DNA of 64,000 nucleotides from Rhodobacteraceae bacterium F11138. GTDB taxonomy: Bacteria > Pseudomonadota > Alphaproteobacteria > Rhodobacterales > Rhodobacteraceae. Numbering within the stretch: the first letter of the stretch is position 1; the number at the start of each line of letters is the position of its first letter. The notes under the pieces are model-generated. The model was not told the origin of the DNA, did no database searches, and saw only the letters and a list, made by a program, of their open reading frames with translations. Where the stretch lies: positions 62,001-126,000 of the forward strand of contig JAEKDP010000009.1 in NCBI GenBank assembly GCA_016521575.1, read 5' to 3'. The position numbers and the translations under genes were made by a program. Positions 50,378 through 59,158 of the stretch are shown one piece after another.

Positions 50378-51315
50378 CGTGCCACCTTTGGGTCGAAGAC
50401 CGGATAGAGCATGTCGATCAGGAGGTTGAGCAGGACATAGGTCACTGCAATCATCAGAATGCAGCCCTGCACAACGGGGTAGTCTCGCGTATAGATCGCC
50501 TGCACCAGAAGCCGCCCCAACCCGGGAATGGTAAAGACAGTTTCGACCACCGCGATCCCGCCCAACAGCGCGCCCAGGATCAGGCCGATCAGGGTCCAGG
50601 TCGGTGCAAAGGCGTTGCGAAATGCATGGCGCCACATCACGGTCCATTCGCTGAGCCCCTTGGCGCGGGCATGTGTGATGTATTCCTGGCGTAGAACCTC
50701 GATGGTGCTGGCGCGGATCATCCGCAGGATCGCGCCCATCTCGATCAGCAAGAGCGTCAGAACCGGCATGATCAGTGCAGCGATCTTCGTCCATCCGCCC
50801 TCCGACATACCGATTGTGCCCAGAACGGGAAACCAGCCAAGCCGCAGGCCAAAGATCATCAGGATGATCAGACCCAGCCAGAAGGATGGCAGCGACAACA
50901 GGAAGGTAGAGACCGCCACCGTGGACAGATCCCAGGCCGACCCCTGCCGCCAGGCCGCAAACATTCCCAGGGGTATGGCTACTGCCGAGGCCAGGAATAC
51001 GGCGGTCACAACGATGAGCGCGGAAATCTGGAACCGTTCCAGCATCAGGGGCAGCACCAGATCACCTGTCGAAATGGAACGCCCGAAATCGCCGGTCAGA
51101 ATGTCGCCTAGCCAGACAAAATACTGCACCGGCAGCGGTTGATCGAGCCCCATTCGCGCCTTGAGCCGGGCAATCATTTCCGGTGTCGCCAGATCGCCCA
51201 GCATGGCAGTCGCCGGATCACCGGGAATGGCCCGCATCATCAGGAAGACCGCGATGGAAATGATGATCAGTGTCGGCACAGCCATTGCCAGACGTCCGAC
51301 AAGAAACCGGATCAT
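50374..51315 (-). CDS. Peptide ABC transporter permease (DppB-like)
   Basis: A 313-residue permease with six helices (MIRFLVGRLAMAVPTLIIIS at the N-terminus, DFGRSISTGDLVLPLM, and EAA loop LRQEYITHARAKGLSEWTVMWRHAFRNA). It overlaps the serine hydrolase stop and the DppC-like start by four bases each. Confidence 0.92.
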   Translation of the reverse strand: MIRFLVGRLAMAVPTLIIISIAVFLMMRAIPGDPATAMLGDLATPEMIARLKARMGLDQPLPVQYFVWLGDILTGDFGRSISTGDLVLPLMLERFQISALIVVTAVFLASAVAIPLGMFAAWRQGSAWDLSTVAVSTFLLSLPSFWLGLIILMIFGLRLGWFPVLGTIGMSEGGWTKIAALIMPVLTLLLIEMGAILRMIRASTIEVLRQEYITHARAKGLSEWTVMWRHAFRNAFAPTWTLIGLILGALLGGIAVVETVFTIPGLGRLLVQAIYTRDYPVVQGCILMIAVTYVLLNLLIDMLYPVFDPKVAR

Positions 51316-52511
51316 GACGCCCCCAGTTCCTCGCCGATCGCCTCGAAGGCAGCAACCGTGTCGATGGCGCCTTCAAGGTCAAGCGGTGCGGGCCAGGCGG
51401 ATAGTTTGACCACTGCAAGGTCGATTTCGGGATCGACATAGATGAACTGGCCATAAATGCCCCGGCACATGATCGTCCCGCGCTTGCGGTCAACCTGCCA
51501 GAACTTGTTGTGATACCCGCCATGCGGCAATACATCGGCATAGATCCCCCCGAAGCTGCCACCGCTGCCCCAGCGGGTTTCTTCGATCCATGCCCCTGGC
51601 ACCACTTGCTTGCCGTCCACGCGTCCGCCGTCACAGAGCATCTGGGCAAAGCGTCCAAAGTCGCGCAGCGTAGCGTTGAACCCGCCATCAGCCAGAGCGA
51701 ATCCGCCATGATCGACGGTATAGGCGGCGTCCTCCTCCACGCCCAGATTTTGCCAGAGAACGTCGGACACGACTTCGGCCAGTGGTTTGCCCACAGCCCG
51801 TTCGACCACAAAGCCAAGGACATCGGTTTCGATGGATCGGTAGAGGAATTCGGACCCGTGCGGGCGGTCCTTTTCATTCAGCTCCAGCACCAGTTGCCAG
51901 ATGGTTTGAGGCCAGCCTTTCTTTGATCCCCGTCCACCCCAGGCGCAGGCGTTACCAAGTTTTTGCATGTGGGAACCCGGCGTATCATAGCTTTCGTCGA
52001 AGGCGACTCCGGTGGTCATGTCCAGCAAGTGCTGGATCGTCGCGTCGCGATAGGCGGTGGCCTCAAGTTCGGGCAGGTATTCAGGTATCAGTGCACCGGT
52101 CTTGAGGATGCCACAGTCCACCAGATTGCCGGTGACGATGCCAAGGATCGACTTGGCCATCGACATGGACAGGTGCAGCCGCTCGGGGACCATGCCATTT
52201 AAATAGCGTTCTTCCAGAATGGCACCCTTGTGCAGCACCAGAAAACCGTCAGTCGCGCTTTCGTCGATGAACCTGTCGATCGTGCGCATTCTACCCATAC
52301 AGTCATAACCGATGTCGCCCAGATTGCGCCGCGAGCCGGACAGGGGCCGGACGGCGCCGTGCCCGCGGCGCACAGTGGCTGTCGGTGTCATTTCGCGCAT
52401 GTGCTGGAAAGTCCAGCGGTTGTAAGGGGGCAGATGCCAGCCTGGTTGCGGCAGGATCGGCGCTCCATGATCCATCGGGTCGCGCCATTGGCGGGTCTTG
52501 GGCTGGGTCAT
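51312..52511 (-). CDS. Serine hydrolase, class-C beta-lactamase fold
   Basis: A 399-residue protein with the SxxK motif SMAK at 117-120 (LHLSMSMAKSILG) and the downstream motifs of the beta-lactamase/6-aminohexanoate-dimer hydrolase family, for example MTTGVAFDESYDTPGSHMQ and the C-terminal HGGYHNKFWQVD. No signal peptide is evident, so it should act in the cytoplasm on an imported amide or ester. It lies between the C45 hydrolase and dppB, overlapping both by four bases. Confidence 0.85.
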   Translation of the reverse strand: MTQPKTRQWRDPMDHGAPILPQPGWHLPPYNRWTFQHMREMTPTATVRRGHGAVRPLSGSRRNLGDIGYDCMGRMRTIDRFIDESATDGFLVLHKGAILEERYLNGMVPERLHLSMSMAKSILGIVTGNLVDCGILKTGALIPEYLPELEATAYRDATIQHLLDMTTGVAFDESYDTPGSHMQKLGNACAWGGRGSKKGWPQTIWQLVLELNEKDRPHGSEFLYRSIETDVLGFVVERAVGKPLAEVVSDVLWQNLGVEEDAAYTVDHGGFALADGGFNATLRDFGRFAQMLCDGGRVDGKQVVPGAWIEETRWGSGGSFGGIYADVLPHGGYHNKFWQVDRKRGTIMCRGIYGQFIYVDPEIDLAVVKLSAWPAPLDLEGAIDTVAAFEAIGEELGAS

Positions 52512-53665
52512 GTTTCGGCCTTCATCATCTGTGCAGGGGTGGCTTCCGCGTACAGGGAAAAACGTTCGAAAGCGGCGTGGGAGGGCGGCCCGTTCGTGGC
52601 CCAGAGAATGCCGTTGGTCAGATCCAGCGCGACCGAGGCAACGGTTGTGTTGCGTGTTGCCTCGGGCAGGTCGGGGTCCGCGAGCATGCAGACGGCAGAG
52701 GGGCTGGAAAACTGATCCGACATGACTTCGTGGATTTTCTCGATCCCGATATTGCCATGTGCCGCGTTGAAATGTCGCCGAACACGTTGCGCCCTGAACA
52801 GGGATGAAGGTGTAAGCCGTTCAAATTCGGAGGATACGCGCTGCTCTGCCTCGAGATGGTTGGCGTGGGTAACAATGCCGTTTTCCGGATACAGGTAGGC
52901 GCAGAATTCTTGGGTGGCTTCGATGTTGATCACTTCACCCTCGCCGTGTCCCAGCATGAAGTTGGACGAACAGAAGCGATTTGTCTGGATGACCGGACGA
53001 ATTGCCTCTGAAAAACGGGGTGCATCGAGGATTTCGGCACAGCGGACATGGACCGGTTTGCGCAAGTGTTTGCCACCCTCTCGTTCGGACACCAGCCCGG
53101 CGATACACAGGCCCACCCCGGCGGAGTTGACACCCATTTTGCAACCGACAATCCCGGCCTCGGTAAAGCCGATGTAATCGGGCCGTCCCCGGGATTGCTG
53201 CCGGACCCGTTTGATCGCCACATGACCCACCAAGCCGGCAAGCCAATCCCAGTTCTGGCCAATGATGCAGGCGCCATTCTTTGTCGCTTCGGGCATCAAC
53301 GCCCAAAGTGTGCAGCCCTCCTGAGCGGGGAAATCATCCTTGCCGCGCAGCGATTGTGCTTCGTTTGAATAAAGGCTGTAGGTGATTTCATACCGGGCAT
53401 TGAGCATGGCCAGTTCCGTCACGGACAGCCCTGCACCCTGGGCGATTCCGGCCATTTCGGCGTGATAGCGTGGGTTGTCAGTTGCGATGAAAGTTTCCCA
53501 GCGTTCCGCCTCTGCCAGCACCGTGTTCCGGTCCGAACCGCCAAAGGCGAAGCGTCGCAGATAGGTGCCCAGGTTTTCCTCGATCGCGGTTTTGAGAGCT
53601 TTGCCCTGAGTGCGACCAGCCTCTTCGGGGTCCGGACCAAGATCGAGAAAGGGAAGCGCGGCCAT
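52508..53665 (-). CDS. C45-family autoproteolytic acyltransferase/amidohydrolase
   Basis: A 385-residue protein of the acyl-CoA:6-aminopenicillanic-acid acyltransferase (Ntn hydrolase) family. The expected self-cleavage site is in QEGCTLWALMPEA, leaving Cys118 as the N-terminal nucleophile. The following IIGQNWDWLAG and GYLGFTEAG-like IGFTEAGIVGCKMGVNSAGV are typical. It heads the operon with a serine hydrolase and the peptide transporter, suggesting uptake and hydrolysis of an N-acyl amino acid or peptide-like compound. Confidence 0.88.
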   Translation of the reverse strand: MAALPFLDLGPDPEEAGRTQGKALKTAIEENLGTYLRRFAFGGSDRNTVLAEAERWETFIATDNPRYHAEMAGIAQGAGLSVTELAMLNARYEITYSLYSNEAQSLRGKDDFPAQEGCTLWALMPEATKNGACIIGQNWDWLAGLVGHVAIKRVRQQSRGRPDYIGFTEAGIVGCKMGVNSAGVGLCIAGLVSEREGGKHLRKPVHVRCAEILDAPRFSEAIRPVIQTNRFCSSNFMLGHGEGEVINIEATQEFCAYLYPENGIVTHANHLEAEQRVSSEFERLTPSSLFRAQRVRRHFNAAHGNIGIEKIHEVMSDQFSSPSAVCMLADPDLPEATRNTTVASVALDLTNGILWATNGPPSHAAFERFSLYAEATPAQMMKAET

Positions 53666-53691
53666 GTTCGTCCTTTACCTTACGAGTATTG

Positions 53692-53728
53692 AATAGTAAT
53701 ACAGTTGTATCAGAATGGAATTACTATT
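53692..53728. promoter_or_regulatory. Nested palindromes in the C45 / iclR divergent promoter
   Basis: The outer arms AATAGTAAT (53692-53700) and ATTACTATT (53720-53728) are exact reverse complements; ATACAGTTGTAT (53699-53710) lies partly inside. The site is between the C45 hydrolase start and the IclR start and is the best candidate operator. Confidence 0.55.
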
Positions 53729-53780
53729 GCTATGTCAGCATAAATGATCTGTCAATACGGCAGGTATTTGCAGGTGGAAG

Positions 53781-54569
53781 ATGAACGACGACGAACTGGC
53801 GCGCCTTAGCAAGCAGGCAGACCACAGGCTAATTTTGCAGAGTGTGGTGCGCGCCTTGCGCGCGCAGGAAGCTGTGGGTCTTGCTGGACGGGCGCTGTCT
53901 TTGACCGAGATTGCTCAGGCAATCGGGGTAAACCGCAGCAGCGCGCAGCGGCTGGCCCATACGCTGGAGGCGATGGGATATCTGGAACGGGCGGACAACG
54001 GGAATGGATTTCGTCCAGGCCAGCAGGTGTTGGACAGGGGCTTTGAATACCTGCGAACCCATCCGCTTGTCGAACGGGCCACGCCGGTCCTGACGGAGCT
54101 TCGCAAATCGGCGCGCGAGCGCGTGGACCTGAGCCTGTTCGACGGCACCACGATCATCTATGCGATCCGCCTGCAAAGCAAACGGGAGACCTTTTTCGCC
54201 ACTTTGATTGGCCGGCGCATTCCGACGTTCTGCACCTCGGGGGGGCGGGCGGTCATGTCGCAGCTGCCCATGAGTGAGGTGGAAGACATCCTGGACAAGT
54301 CGGATCTCAACGCACGCACACCGCGTACAATAACCGACCGGGCGGCAATCATAGAGCAAGTGATGCGGGCCCGTGAAGATGGCTATGCACTTGTCATGGA
54401 AGAAAGCCTGATGGGGGAGGTTGCCCTTGGCGCTGCGATCAAGGGCACCGACGGCAGGCCAAAGGCCGCGGTTCACATTGCCGGGTCGCTTTCGGAATGG
54501 TCTGAACCCTCTTTCCGCGAACGGTTCGCCCCGCTTGCGATGGAAACGGCGGCGATGCTGAGCCGGTGA
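53781..54569 (+). CDS. IclR-family transcriptional regulator
   Basis: A 262-residue IclR protein: LILQSVVRALRAQEAVG, LTEIAQAIGVNRSSAQRLAHTLEAMGYL (helix-turn-helix), then the effector domain with RRIPTFCTSGGRAVMSQLP and EESLMGEVALGAAIKG. It is divergent from the C45-transporter operon and is its likely regulator. It is the third full-length IclR protein in the window. Confidence 0.9.
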   Translation: MNDDELARLSKQADHRLILQSVVRALRAQEAVGLAGRALSLTEIAQAIGVNRSSAQRLAHTLEAMGYLERADNGNGFRPGQQVLDRGFEYLRTHPLVERATPVLTELRKSARERVDLSLFDGTTIIYAIRLQSKRETFFATLIGRRIPTFCTSGGRAVMSQLPMSEVEDILDKSDLNARTPRTITDRAAIIEQVMRAREDGYALVMEESLMGEVALGAAIKGTDGRPKAAVHIAGSLSEWSEPSFRERFAPLAMETAAMLSR

Positions 54570-54754
54570 GGGTCAGGCCGGCATTCGGGGGGCGGTCACA
54601 TCATCAAAACCTGTATCAGGTAATCTTGAGCTGCCCATGATGTTCAGGATATCAATAACGTCACCAAATGACAGTATTTTGTCTACCTTCGAGATTATAC
54701 TGGCAGTATTTGCTTCATATTGGCGCAATAGACCATTCGTACGAAAGCCACCAA

Positions 54755-56521
54755 ATGTCCTATCAGCCTCCGATCAAAGATATTCTGTTCAACCTGACAG
54801 CTTTGTCGCAGTGGCCGGTTGTCTCCGGATTGCCTGAATACAGTGAAATCGACTTGTCAGATGCCACCACCGCACTTGAGACACTTGGTCGGTTTTGCAC
54901 CTCGACACTTCAACCGCTTGGTGCAGACGGGGATGCTACCGGTGCGCAATTGAAGGATGGTGTGGTCGTGATGCCAGACGGCTATCACGATGCCTATGAA
55001 GCGTTTGTAGACATGGGTTGGCAGAGCCTTGCCCACAGTCCCGACCATGGCGGAATGGGGTTGCCCCGCGCGGTGGGCGCCGCCGCAACCGAGATCCTGA
55101 ACGCTTCTGACATGAGCTTTGGGCTCTGCCCGCTTCTGACGGATGGCGCGATCGAGGCGCTGGACATCACCGGATCGGACGCTCAAAAAGCCCGCTACCT
55201 GCCCAAGCTGATCACGGGCGAATGGTCCGGTACGATGAACCTGACCGAACCGCAGGCAGGCAGCGATCTGGGCCGGGTGCGCACCAAGGCAGTGCCGCAG
55301 GACGGTGGCAGCTTTCGGCTGAGTGGCACCAAGATTTTCATCACATATGGCGACCATGAAATGTCGCAAAACATCATCCACCTCGTCCTGGCCCGCACCC
55401 CCGGCGCGCCCGACGGCCCCAAGGGCCTGAGCCTGTTCGTGGTCCCGAAGTTCCTTGTGGATGATGACGGTGGTCTTGGTGCCCGCAACAACGTCAACTG
55501 TATCAGCATCGAACACAAGCTTGGCGTGCGCGCGAGCCCCACCGCCGTTCTGGAATACGACGGGGCAACCGGGTTTCTGGTCGGGCAGGAAAACCGGGGT
55601 CTTGATCATATGTTCGTGATGATGACTGCGGCGCGGTTCGCCGTAGGCGTGCAGGGTGTGGGGCTTGCCGATCGTGCCTATCAACAAGCTCTTGCACAGG
55701 CGCAAGAGCGCGTGCAAAGCAGACCGGTGGATGGGTCATCAACCGATGCCGTGCCGATCATCCAACACCCCGATGTCCACCGGATGTTGATGCATATGCG
55801 CGCATTGGTCGAAGGCGGGAGGGCCTTGGTGGCGGCCACCGCCGGATGGCTCGACCTTGCCCGTCGCGGCCCCGAAGACATACGCGGCAAGGCTGACGAA
55901 ATGAGCGAATTTCTTGTGCCTTTGGTCAAGGGATATTGCACCGAACAGGCCGTAAATGTCGCCTCGCTAGCCGTGCAGGTGCATGGTGGCATGGGATTTA
56001 TCGAAGAAACAGGTATCGCGCGGCTTTACCGCGACGCCCGCATCTTGCCAATCTACGAAGGCACGACCGCCATCCAGGCCAACGACCTGCTGGGTCGCAA
56101 AGTGTTGCGGAACGGGGGTGATGTGGCGCGTCGTTTTGCCGAGATGATCGCCGAGACCGAGGATGAACTGCGCCGCGCGGGTGACACCGCAACCGCCGTT
56201 GCCGACCGATTGCAAGCTGCCCGCGCCGAGTTCGACGCCAGCCTTGCATTCTTGCTGGACGCCGCGCCCGACGATCCCAACACTGCCTATGCCGGCAGCG
56301 TGCCATTTCTGATGCTGACCGGCGCGTTGGCTGTCGGGTGGCAGTTGGCCCGCGCGCTTCTGGCAGCTGATGCGGCCCGCGCACAGGGTGTCGATCCGGA
56401 TTTCATGACACGCAAGATTGCGACCGCTGCATTCTATGCCCACCACATCCTGCCCGATTGCGCAGGGCAACGCGCGCGGATCACTGCGGGGGCAGATAGC
56501 CTTCTATCCGCCGCTCTCTGA
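54755..56521 (+). CDS. dmdC: 3-methylmercaptopropionyl-CoA dehydrogenase (DmdC)
   Basis: A 588-residue acyl-CoA dehydrogenase of the large DmdC type. The flavin motif MNLTEPQAGSDLGRVRTKA, the MGFIEETGIARLYRDARILPIYEGTTAIQANDL motif split around residue 435-460 with the catalytic Glu in IYEGTT, and the extended C-terminus all match DmdC. It oxidises 3-methylmercaptopropionyl-CoA to methylthioacryloyl-CoA in the DMSP demethylation pathway. I chose MSYQPPIKDIL (54755) as the start. The adjacent dmdD strongly supports the call. Confidence 0.85.
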   Translation: MSYQPPIKDILFNLTALSQWPVVSGLPEYSEIDLSDATTALETLGRFCTSTLQPLGADGDATGAQLKDGVVVMPDGYHDAYEAFVDMGWQSLAHSPDHGGMGLPRAVGAAATEILNASDMSFGLCPLLTDGAIEALDITGSDAQKARYLPKLITGEWSGTMNLTEPQAGSDLGRVRTKAVPQDGGSFRLSGTKIFITYGDHEMSQNIIHLVLARTPGAPDGPKGLSLFVVPKFLVDDDGGLGARNNVNCISIEHKLGVRASPTAVLEYDGATGFLVGQENRGLDHMFVMMTAARFAVGVQGVGLADRAYQQALAQAQERVQSRPVDGSSTDAVPIIQHPDVHRMLMHMRALVEGGRALVAATAGWLDLARRGPEDIRGKADEMSEFLVPLVKGYCTEQAVNVASLAVQVHGGMGFIEETGIARLYRDARILPIYEGTTAIQANDLLGRKVLRNGGDVARRFAEMIAETEDELRRAGDTATAVADRLQAARAEFDASLAFLLDAAPDDPNTAYAGSVPFLMLTGALAVGWQLARALLAADAARAQGVDPDFMTRKIATAAFYAHHILPDCAGQRARITAGADSLLSAAL

Positions 56522-56560
56522 CCCCACCCAAGCAAGTATAACCGCCGAAAGGATCAACCC

Positions 56561-57367
56561 ATGGCTTTGGACAAAAACGACCTCGATTATGAAAACCTGG
56601 CCATTCGCGAACATGGCGACGGGGTGGCCATTGTCACGCTGAACCGTCCCGAAAAGCGCAACGCGCTGGATGTTGCGACAATCGAGGATCTGGTGACGTT
56701 TTTCAGCGCGGCCCGACAGATTGGCGTCAAGGCGGTGGTGCTTGCGGGCGAAGGCGACCATTTTTGCGCCGGTCTTGATCTGGTCGAACATTGGAAGGCT
56801 GACCGCAGCCCCGACGATTTCATGCATGTCTGCCTGCGTTGGCATGAAGCGTTCAACAAGATGGAATACGGCGGTGTGCCGATCATCGCGGCGCTGCAGG
56901 GTGCTGTCGTGGGTGGCGGGCTGGAACTGGCCAGTGCAGCGCATATCCGAGTGATGGACCAGACGACCTATTTCGCCCTACCCGAAGGCCAGCGCGGCAT
57001 TTTTACCGGGGGCGGCGCGACGATCCGGGTATCGGACATGATCGGCAAGTATCGCATGATTGACATGATCCTGACCGGACGCGTCTACCAGGGGCAAGAA
57101 GCGGTTGACCTGGGCCTGGCGCAATACATCACCGACGGGTCCAGTTTCGACAAGGCGCTGGAGCTGGCCGAGAAGATTGCCGCCAACCTGCCGCTCACCA
57201 ACTTTGCCATTTGTTCGGCCATCAGCCACATGCAGAACATGTCTGGCATGGATGCCGCTTATGCCGAGGCAGTCGTTGCCGGTGTTGTCAACACCCAACC
57301 AGCTGCCCGCGAACGGCTAGAAGCTTTTGCGAACAAGACAGCCGCCCGCGTCCGTCCCAATCGCTAA
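56561..57367 (+). CDS. dmdD: Methylthioacryloyl-CoA hydratase (DmdD)
   Basis: A 268-residue crotonase. The oxyanion-hole motif [11 protein letters not shown] and the two catalytic Glu residues, Glu122 in [11 protein letters not shown] and Glu142 in [10 protein letters not shown], are spaced 20 apart as in active hydratases. DmdD adds water to methylthioacryloyl-CoA and releases methanethiol, acetaldehyde and CoA at the end of DMSP demethylation. It follows dmdC by 39 bases, as in roseobacters. No dmdA or dmdB is in the window. Confidence 0.87.
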   Translation: MALDKNDLDYENLAIREHGDGVAIVTLNRPEKRNALDVATIEDLVTFFSAARQIGVKAVVLAGEGDHFCAGLDLVEHWKADRSPDDFMHVCLRWHEAFNKMEYGGVPIIAALQGAVVGGGLELASAAHIRVMDQTTYFALPEGQRGIFTGGGATIRVSDMIGKYRMIDMILTGRVYQGQEAVDLGLAQYITDGSSFDKALELAEKIAANLPLTNFAICSAISHMQNMSGMDAAYAEAVVAGVVNTQPAARERLEAFANKTAARVRPNR

Positions 57368-57396
57368 AGTTTCAGCACGAAAAAGGGCAGAAAAGC

Positions 57397-57534
57397 GGCT
57401 TTGTTGCACAAACCCCGCGGGGGATTCATCTTGTGAATCCAGGGTGACAGCAGGGGGCATGAGCAGTCGTGGCCCCAGCTATCATGCTGGATATGCGGCG
57501 TGAATCCTCTCAACTCGTTTGCGCAACAAAGCTG
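57397..57534. mobile_element. Insertion-sequence remnant or MITE (IS5-like ends)
   Basis: The left end GGCTTTGTTGCACAAAC and the right end GTTTGCGCAACAAAGCTG are inverted repeats differing at one inner base and the outermost base. The GGCTTTGTTGC end is typical of IS5-family elements. Only about 138 bases lie between the outer ends, with an inner hairpin GGATTCA-TCTTG-TGAATCC and no transposase, so it is an internally deleted element. The rest of the gap, 57535-57778, shows no gene. Confidence 0.65.
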
Positions 57535-57778
57535 TATTGAACCAGAAGGGTATGAAGGGCGCGCACTTGGCTATATGTGCTCGAACAGCGGGCGAGTATC
57601 GGTGCAACGCTACTGCGGGCACCACATGCTATTGATGTGAATTATGCCAGACCTGTCGAAGAAAACTCTGGCCAGCTTGCGGATATCGCGTTCGCGTTGT
57701 GTTGGGCACGAAGCCAGGAGATACGGCCATATGTCAGCCAGCGTGTTTCAGGGTTTCAGGCTCCGCCTTCAGCAAAGC

Positions 57779-58438
57779 TTACATAGCCCGTACTTGTAGC
57801 TTGCAGCCATCGGCGATGTGTTCATGCATTGCGCTTTGTGCCGTTTTGAAATCAGCGGATTTCAATTTGTCGCAGAGCAGCAAATGCCCATGAAGCGATA
57901 TCTGGAGTTCAGGTTCTCGCAAGGTCTGAAACACCTGAATCGAGATCGATTTGTTCCAAATACTGTCGAAACCTTCGAGAAGGAAGGTGTTGTCTGTCGC
58001 TTCGACAAAACTGCGATGTATTTTCCGGTTTGCTTCGTAGTAGGCGGCGTTGTCTTTCGGGGCACTTTCTTCCAGTGCGCCAATGACGTCGCGGAGTGCG
58101 CTGATTTTTTCGATGTCGTTTTCCTGTGCGAGCAGACCGGCGGCGAAACCTTCGATTGCCTGTCTCATCTGATAAATTTCTCGCACTTCCTTCTCGGTCA
58201 CAGTGCGAAGTTCGAATCCGCCATTGGCTGACGACTTGAGAAGGCCCTCATGTTCGAGACGCAGCAAAGCCTCGCGCACGGGGGTTCGACTGACCGCAAG
58301 CATATCTGCAAGTTTCACCTGGTGCAGGTGGTCCTCCGGCCCGATCTGGCCGGTTTGCAGCGCATTGATGATCTGATCGTACACAAAATCAGCCAGACGC
58401 GGTCGAATCGCAGTTACCTTCTGTAAGCCCTTCATCAT
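57779..58438 (-). CDS. GntR-family (FadR/FCD) transcriptional regulator
   Basis: A 219-residue regulator: winged helix (FVYDQIINALQTGQIGPEDHL, KLADMLAVSRTPVREALLRLEHEGLL) and an FCD effector domain (REIYQMRQAIEGFAAGLLAQ, HRSFVEATDNTFL). It follows the glutamine amidotransferase gene with a four-base overlap, so it is the last gene of the minus-strand operon. It probably controls the divergent P450 promoter region as well. Confidence 0.88.
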   Translation of the reverse strand: MMKGLQKVTAIRPRLADFVYDQIINALQTGQIGPEDHLHQVKLADMLAVSRTPVREALLRLEHEGLLKSSANGGFELRTVTEKEVREIYQMRQAIEGFAAGLLAQENDIEKISALRDVIGALEESAPKDNAAYYEANRKIHRSFVEATDNTFLLEGFDSIWNKSISIQVFQTLREPELQISLHGHLLLCDKLKSADFKTAQSAMHEHIADGCKLQVRAM

Positions 58439-59154
58439 CCTGCACCCTGGTTCAGTGTCTCCCCGGGCATATCAAGGCTGCGCGTCTTAAAGAAGCGTTT
58501 TATCTGCTCAACCACGTTTGGTGAGGGGGTTTCGTGCAAAAGCGCCCGCTGTGCATCGTTGCGTACATGCTCAGGCACGATATTGCTGCGAGCCTTCAGA
58601 AGATCTGCGAGAAAGGCGTTGTCCAGCTCGGGATGAGCCTGCACCGAATATGCCTGTCGACCATAGAGCAACGCGGCGTTGGCGCAGAAATCCGAACGGC
58701 CGACGACCTTGGCCGACTGGGGAACAACTGTGACCTGGTCCTGGTGCCAGGCATTGATCACGACGGGCTCATCCGTTCCGTCGAATACGTATCTATGAGG
58801 GCCGACCCCCCATCCGTTGCCCGATTTTTCCACCGTTCCGCCCAGGGCCTTGGCGATCACCTGATGGCCAAAGCAAATGCCGACGATCGGCCTGTCACCG
58901 TCATAAGCTTCGCGCAGAAATTGTTCGAGCTTCCTGATCCAGTCGTGATCCTCATAGGCCGAAAACGCCGACCCGGTGACCAACCAGGCATCACATGCGT
59001 TCACGGAGCCGGGGAACACGCCGTCCAGCACGCGATAGCAGTTGAAGGTGAAGTCATCGTCGGCCAAGAGCTGCTCGAACAGCACGTCAAAGTCGCCGTG
59101 TTTTTCCCTGAGCTGGGGCAGGGCGGTACCCGCCTGCAAAATCCCGATTTTCAT
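58435..59154 (-). CDS. Class I glutamine amidotransferase-like protein
   Basis: A 239-residue GATase1 domain protein. The catalytic Cys94 is in PIVGICFGHQVIAKALGG and the His-Glu pair is in YSVQAHPELDN. The start at 59154 (MKIGILQAGT) has GGAG upstream. Members resemble GMP-synthase glutaminase domains; some act as stand-alone glutamine or gamma-glutamyl hydrolases. It lies between the alcohol dehydrogenase and the GntR gene, so a role in gamma-glutamyl or amide metabolism linked to the pathway is possible. Confidence 0.8.
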   Translation of the reverse strand: MKIGILQAGTALPQLREKHGDFDVLFEQLLADDDFTFNCYRVLDGVFPGSVNACDAWLVTGSAFSAYEDHDWIRKLEQFLREAYDGDRPIVGICFGHQVIAKALGGTVEKSGNGWGVGPHRYVFDGTDEPVVINAWHQDQVTVVPQSAKVVGRSDFCANAALLYGRQAYSVQAHPELDNAFLADLLKARSNIVPEHVRNDAQRALLHETPSPNVVEQIKRFFKTRSLDMPGETLNQGAG

Positions 59155-59158
59155 GAAT

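Noticed and set aside
54609-54621. Small palindrome ACCTGTATCAGGT after the iclR gene at 53.8 kb
   Set aside because: It is short and stands alone, with no T-run or clear promoter context. It could be chance.
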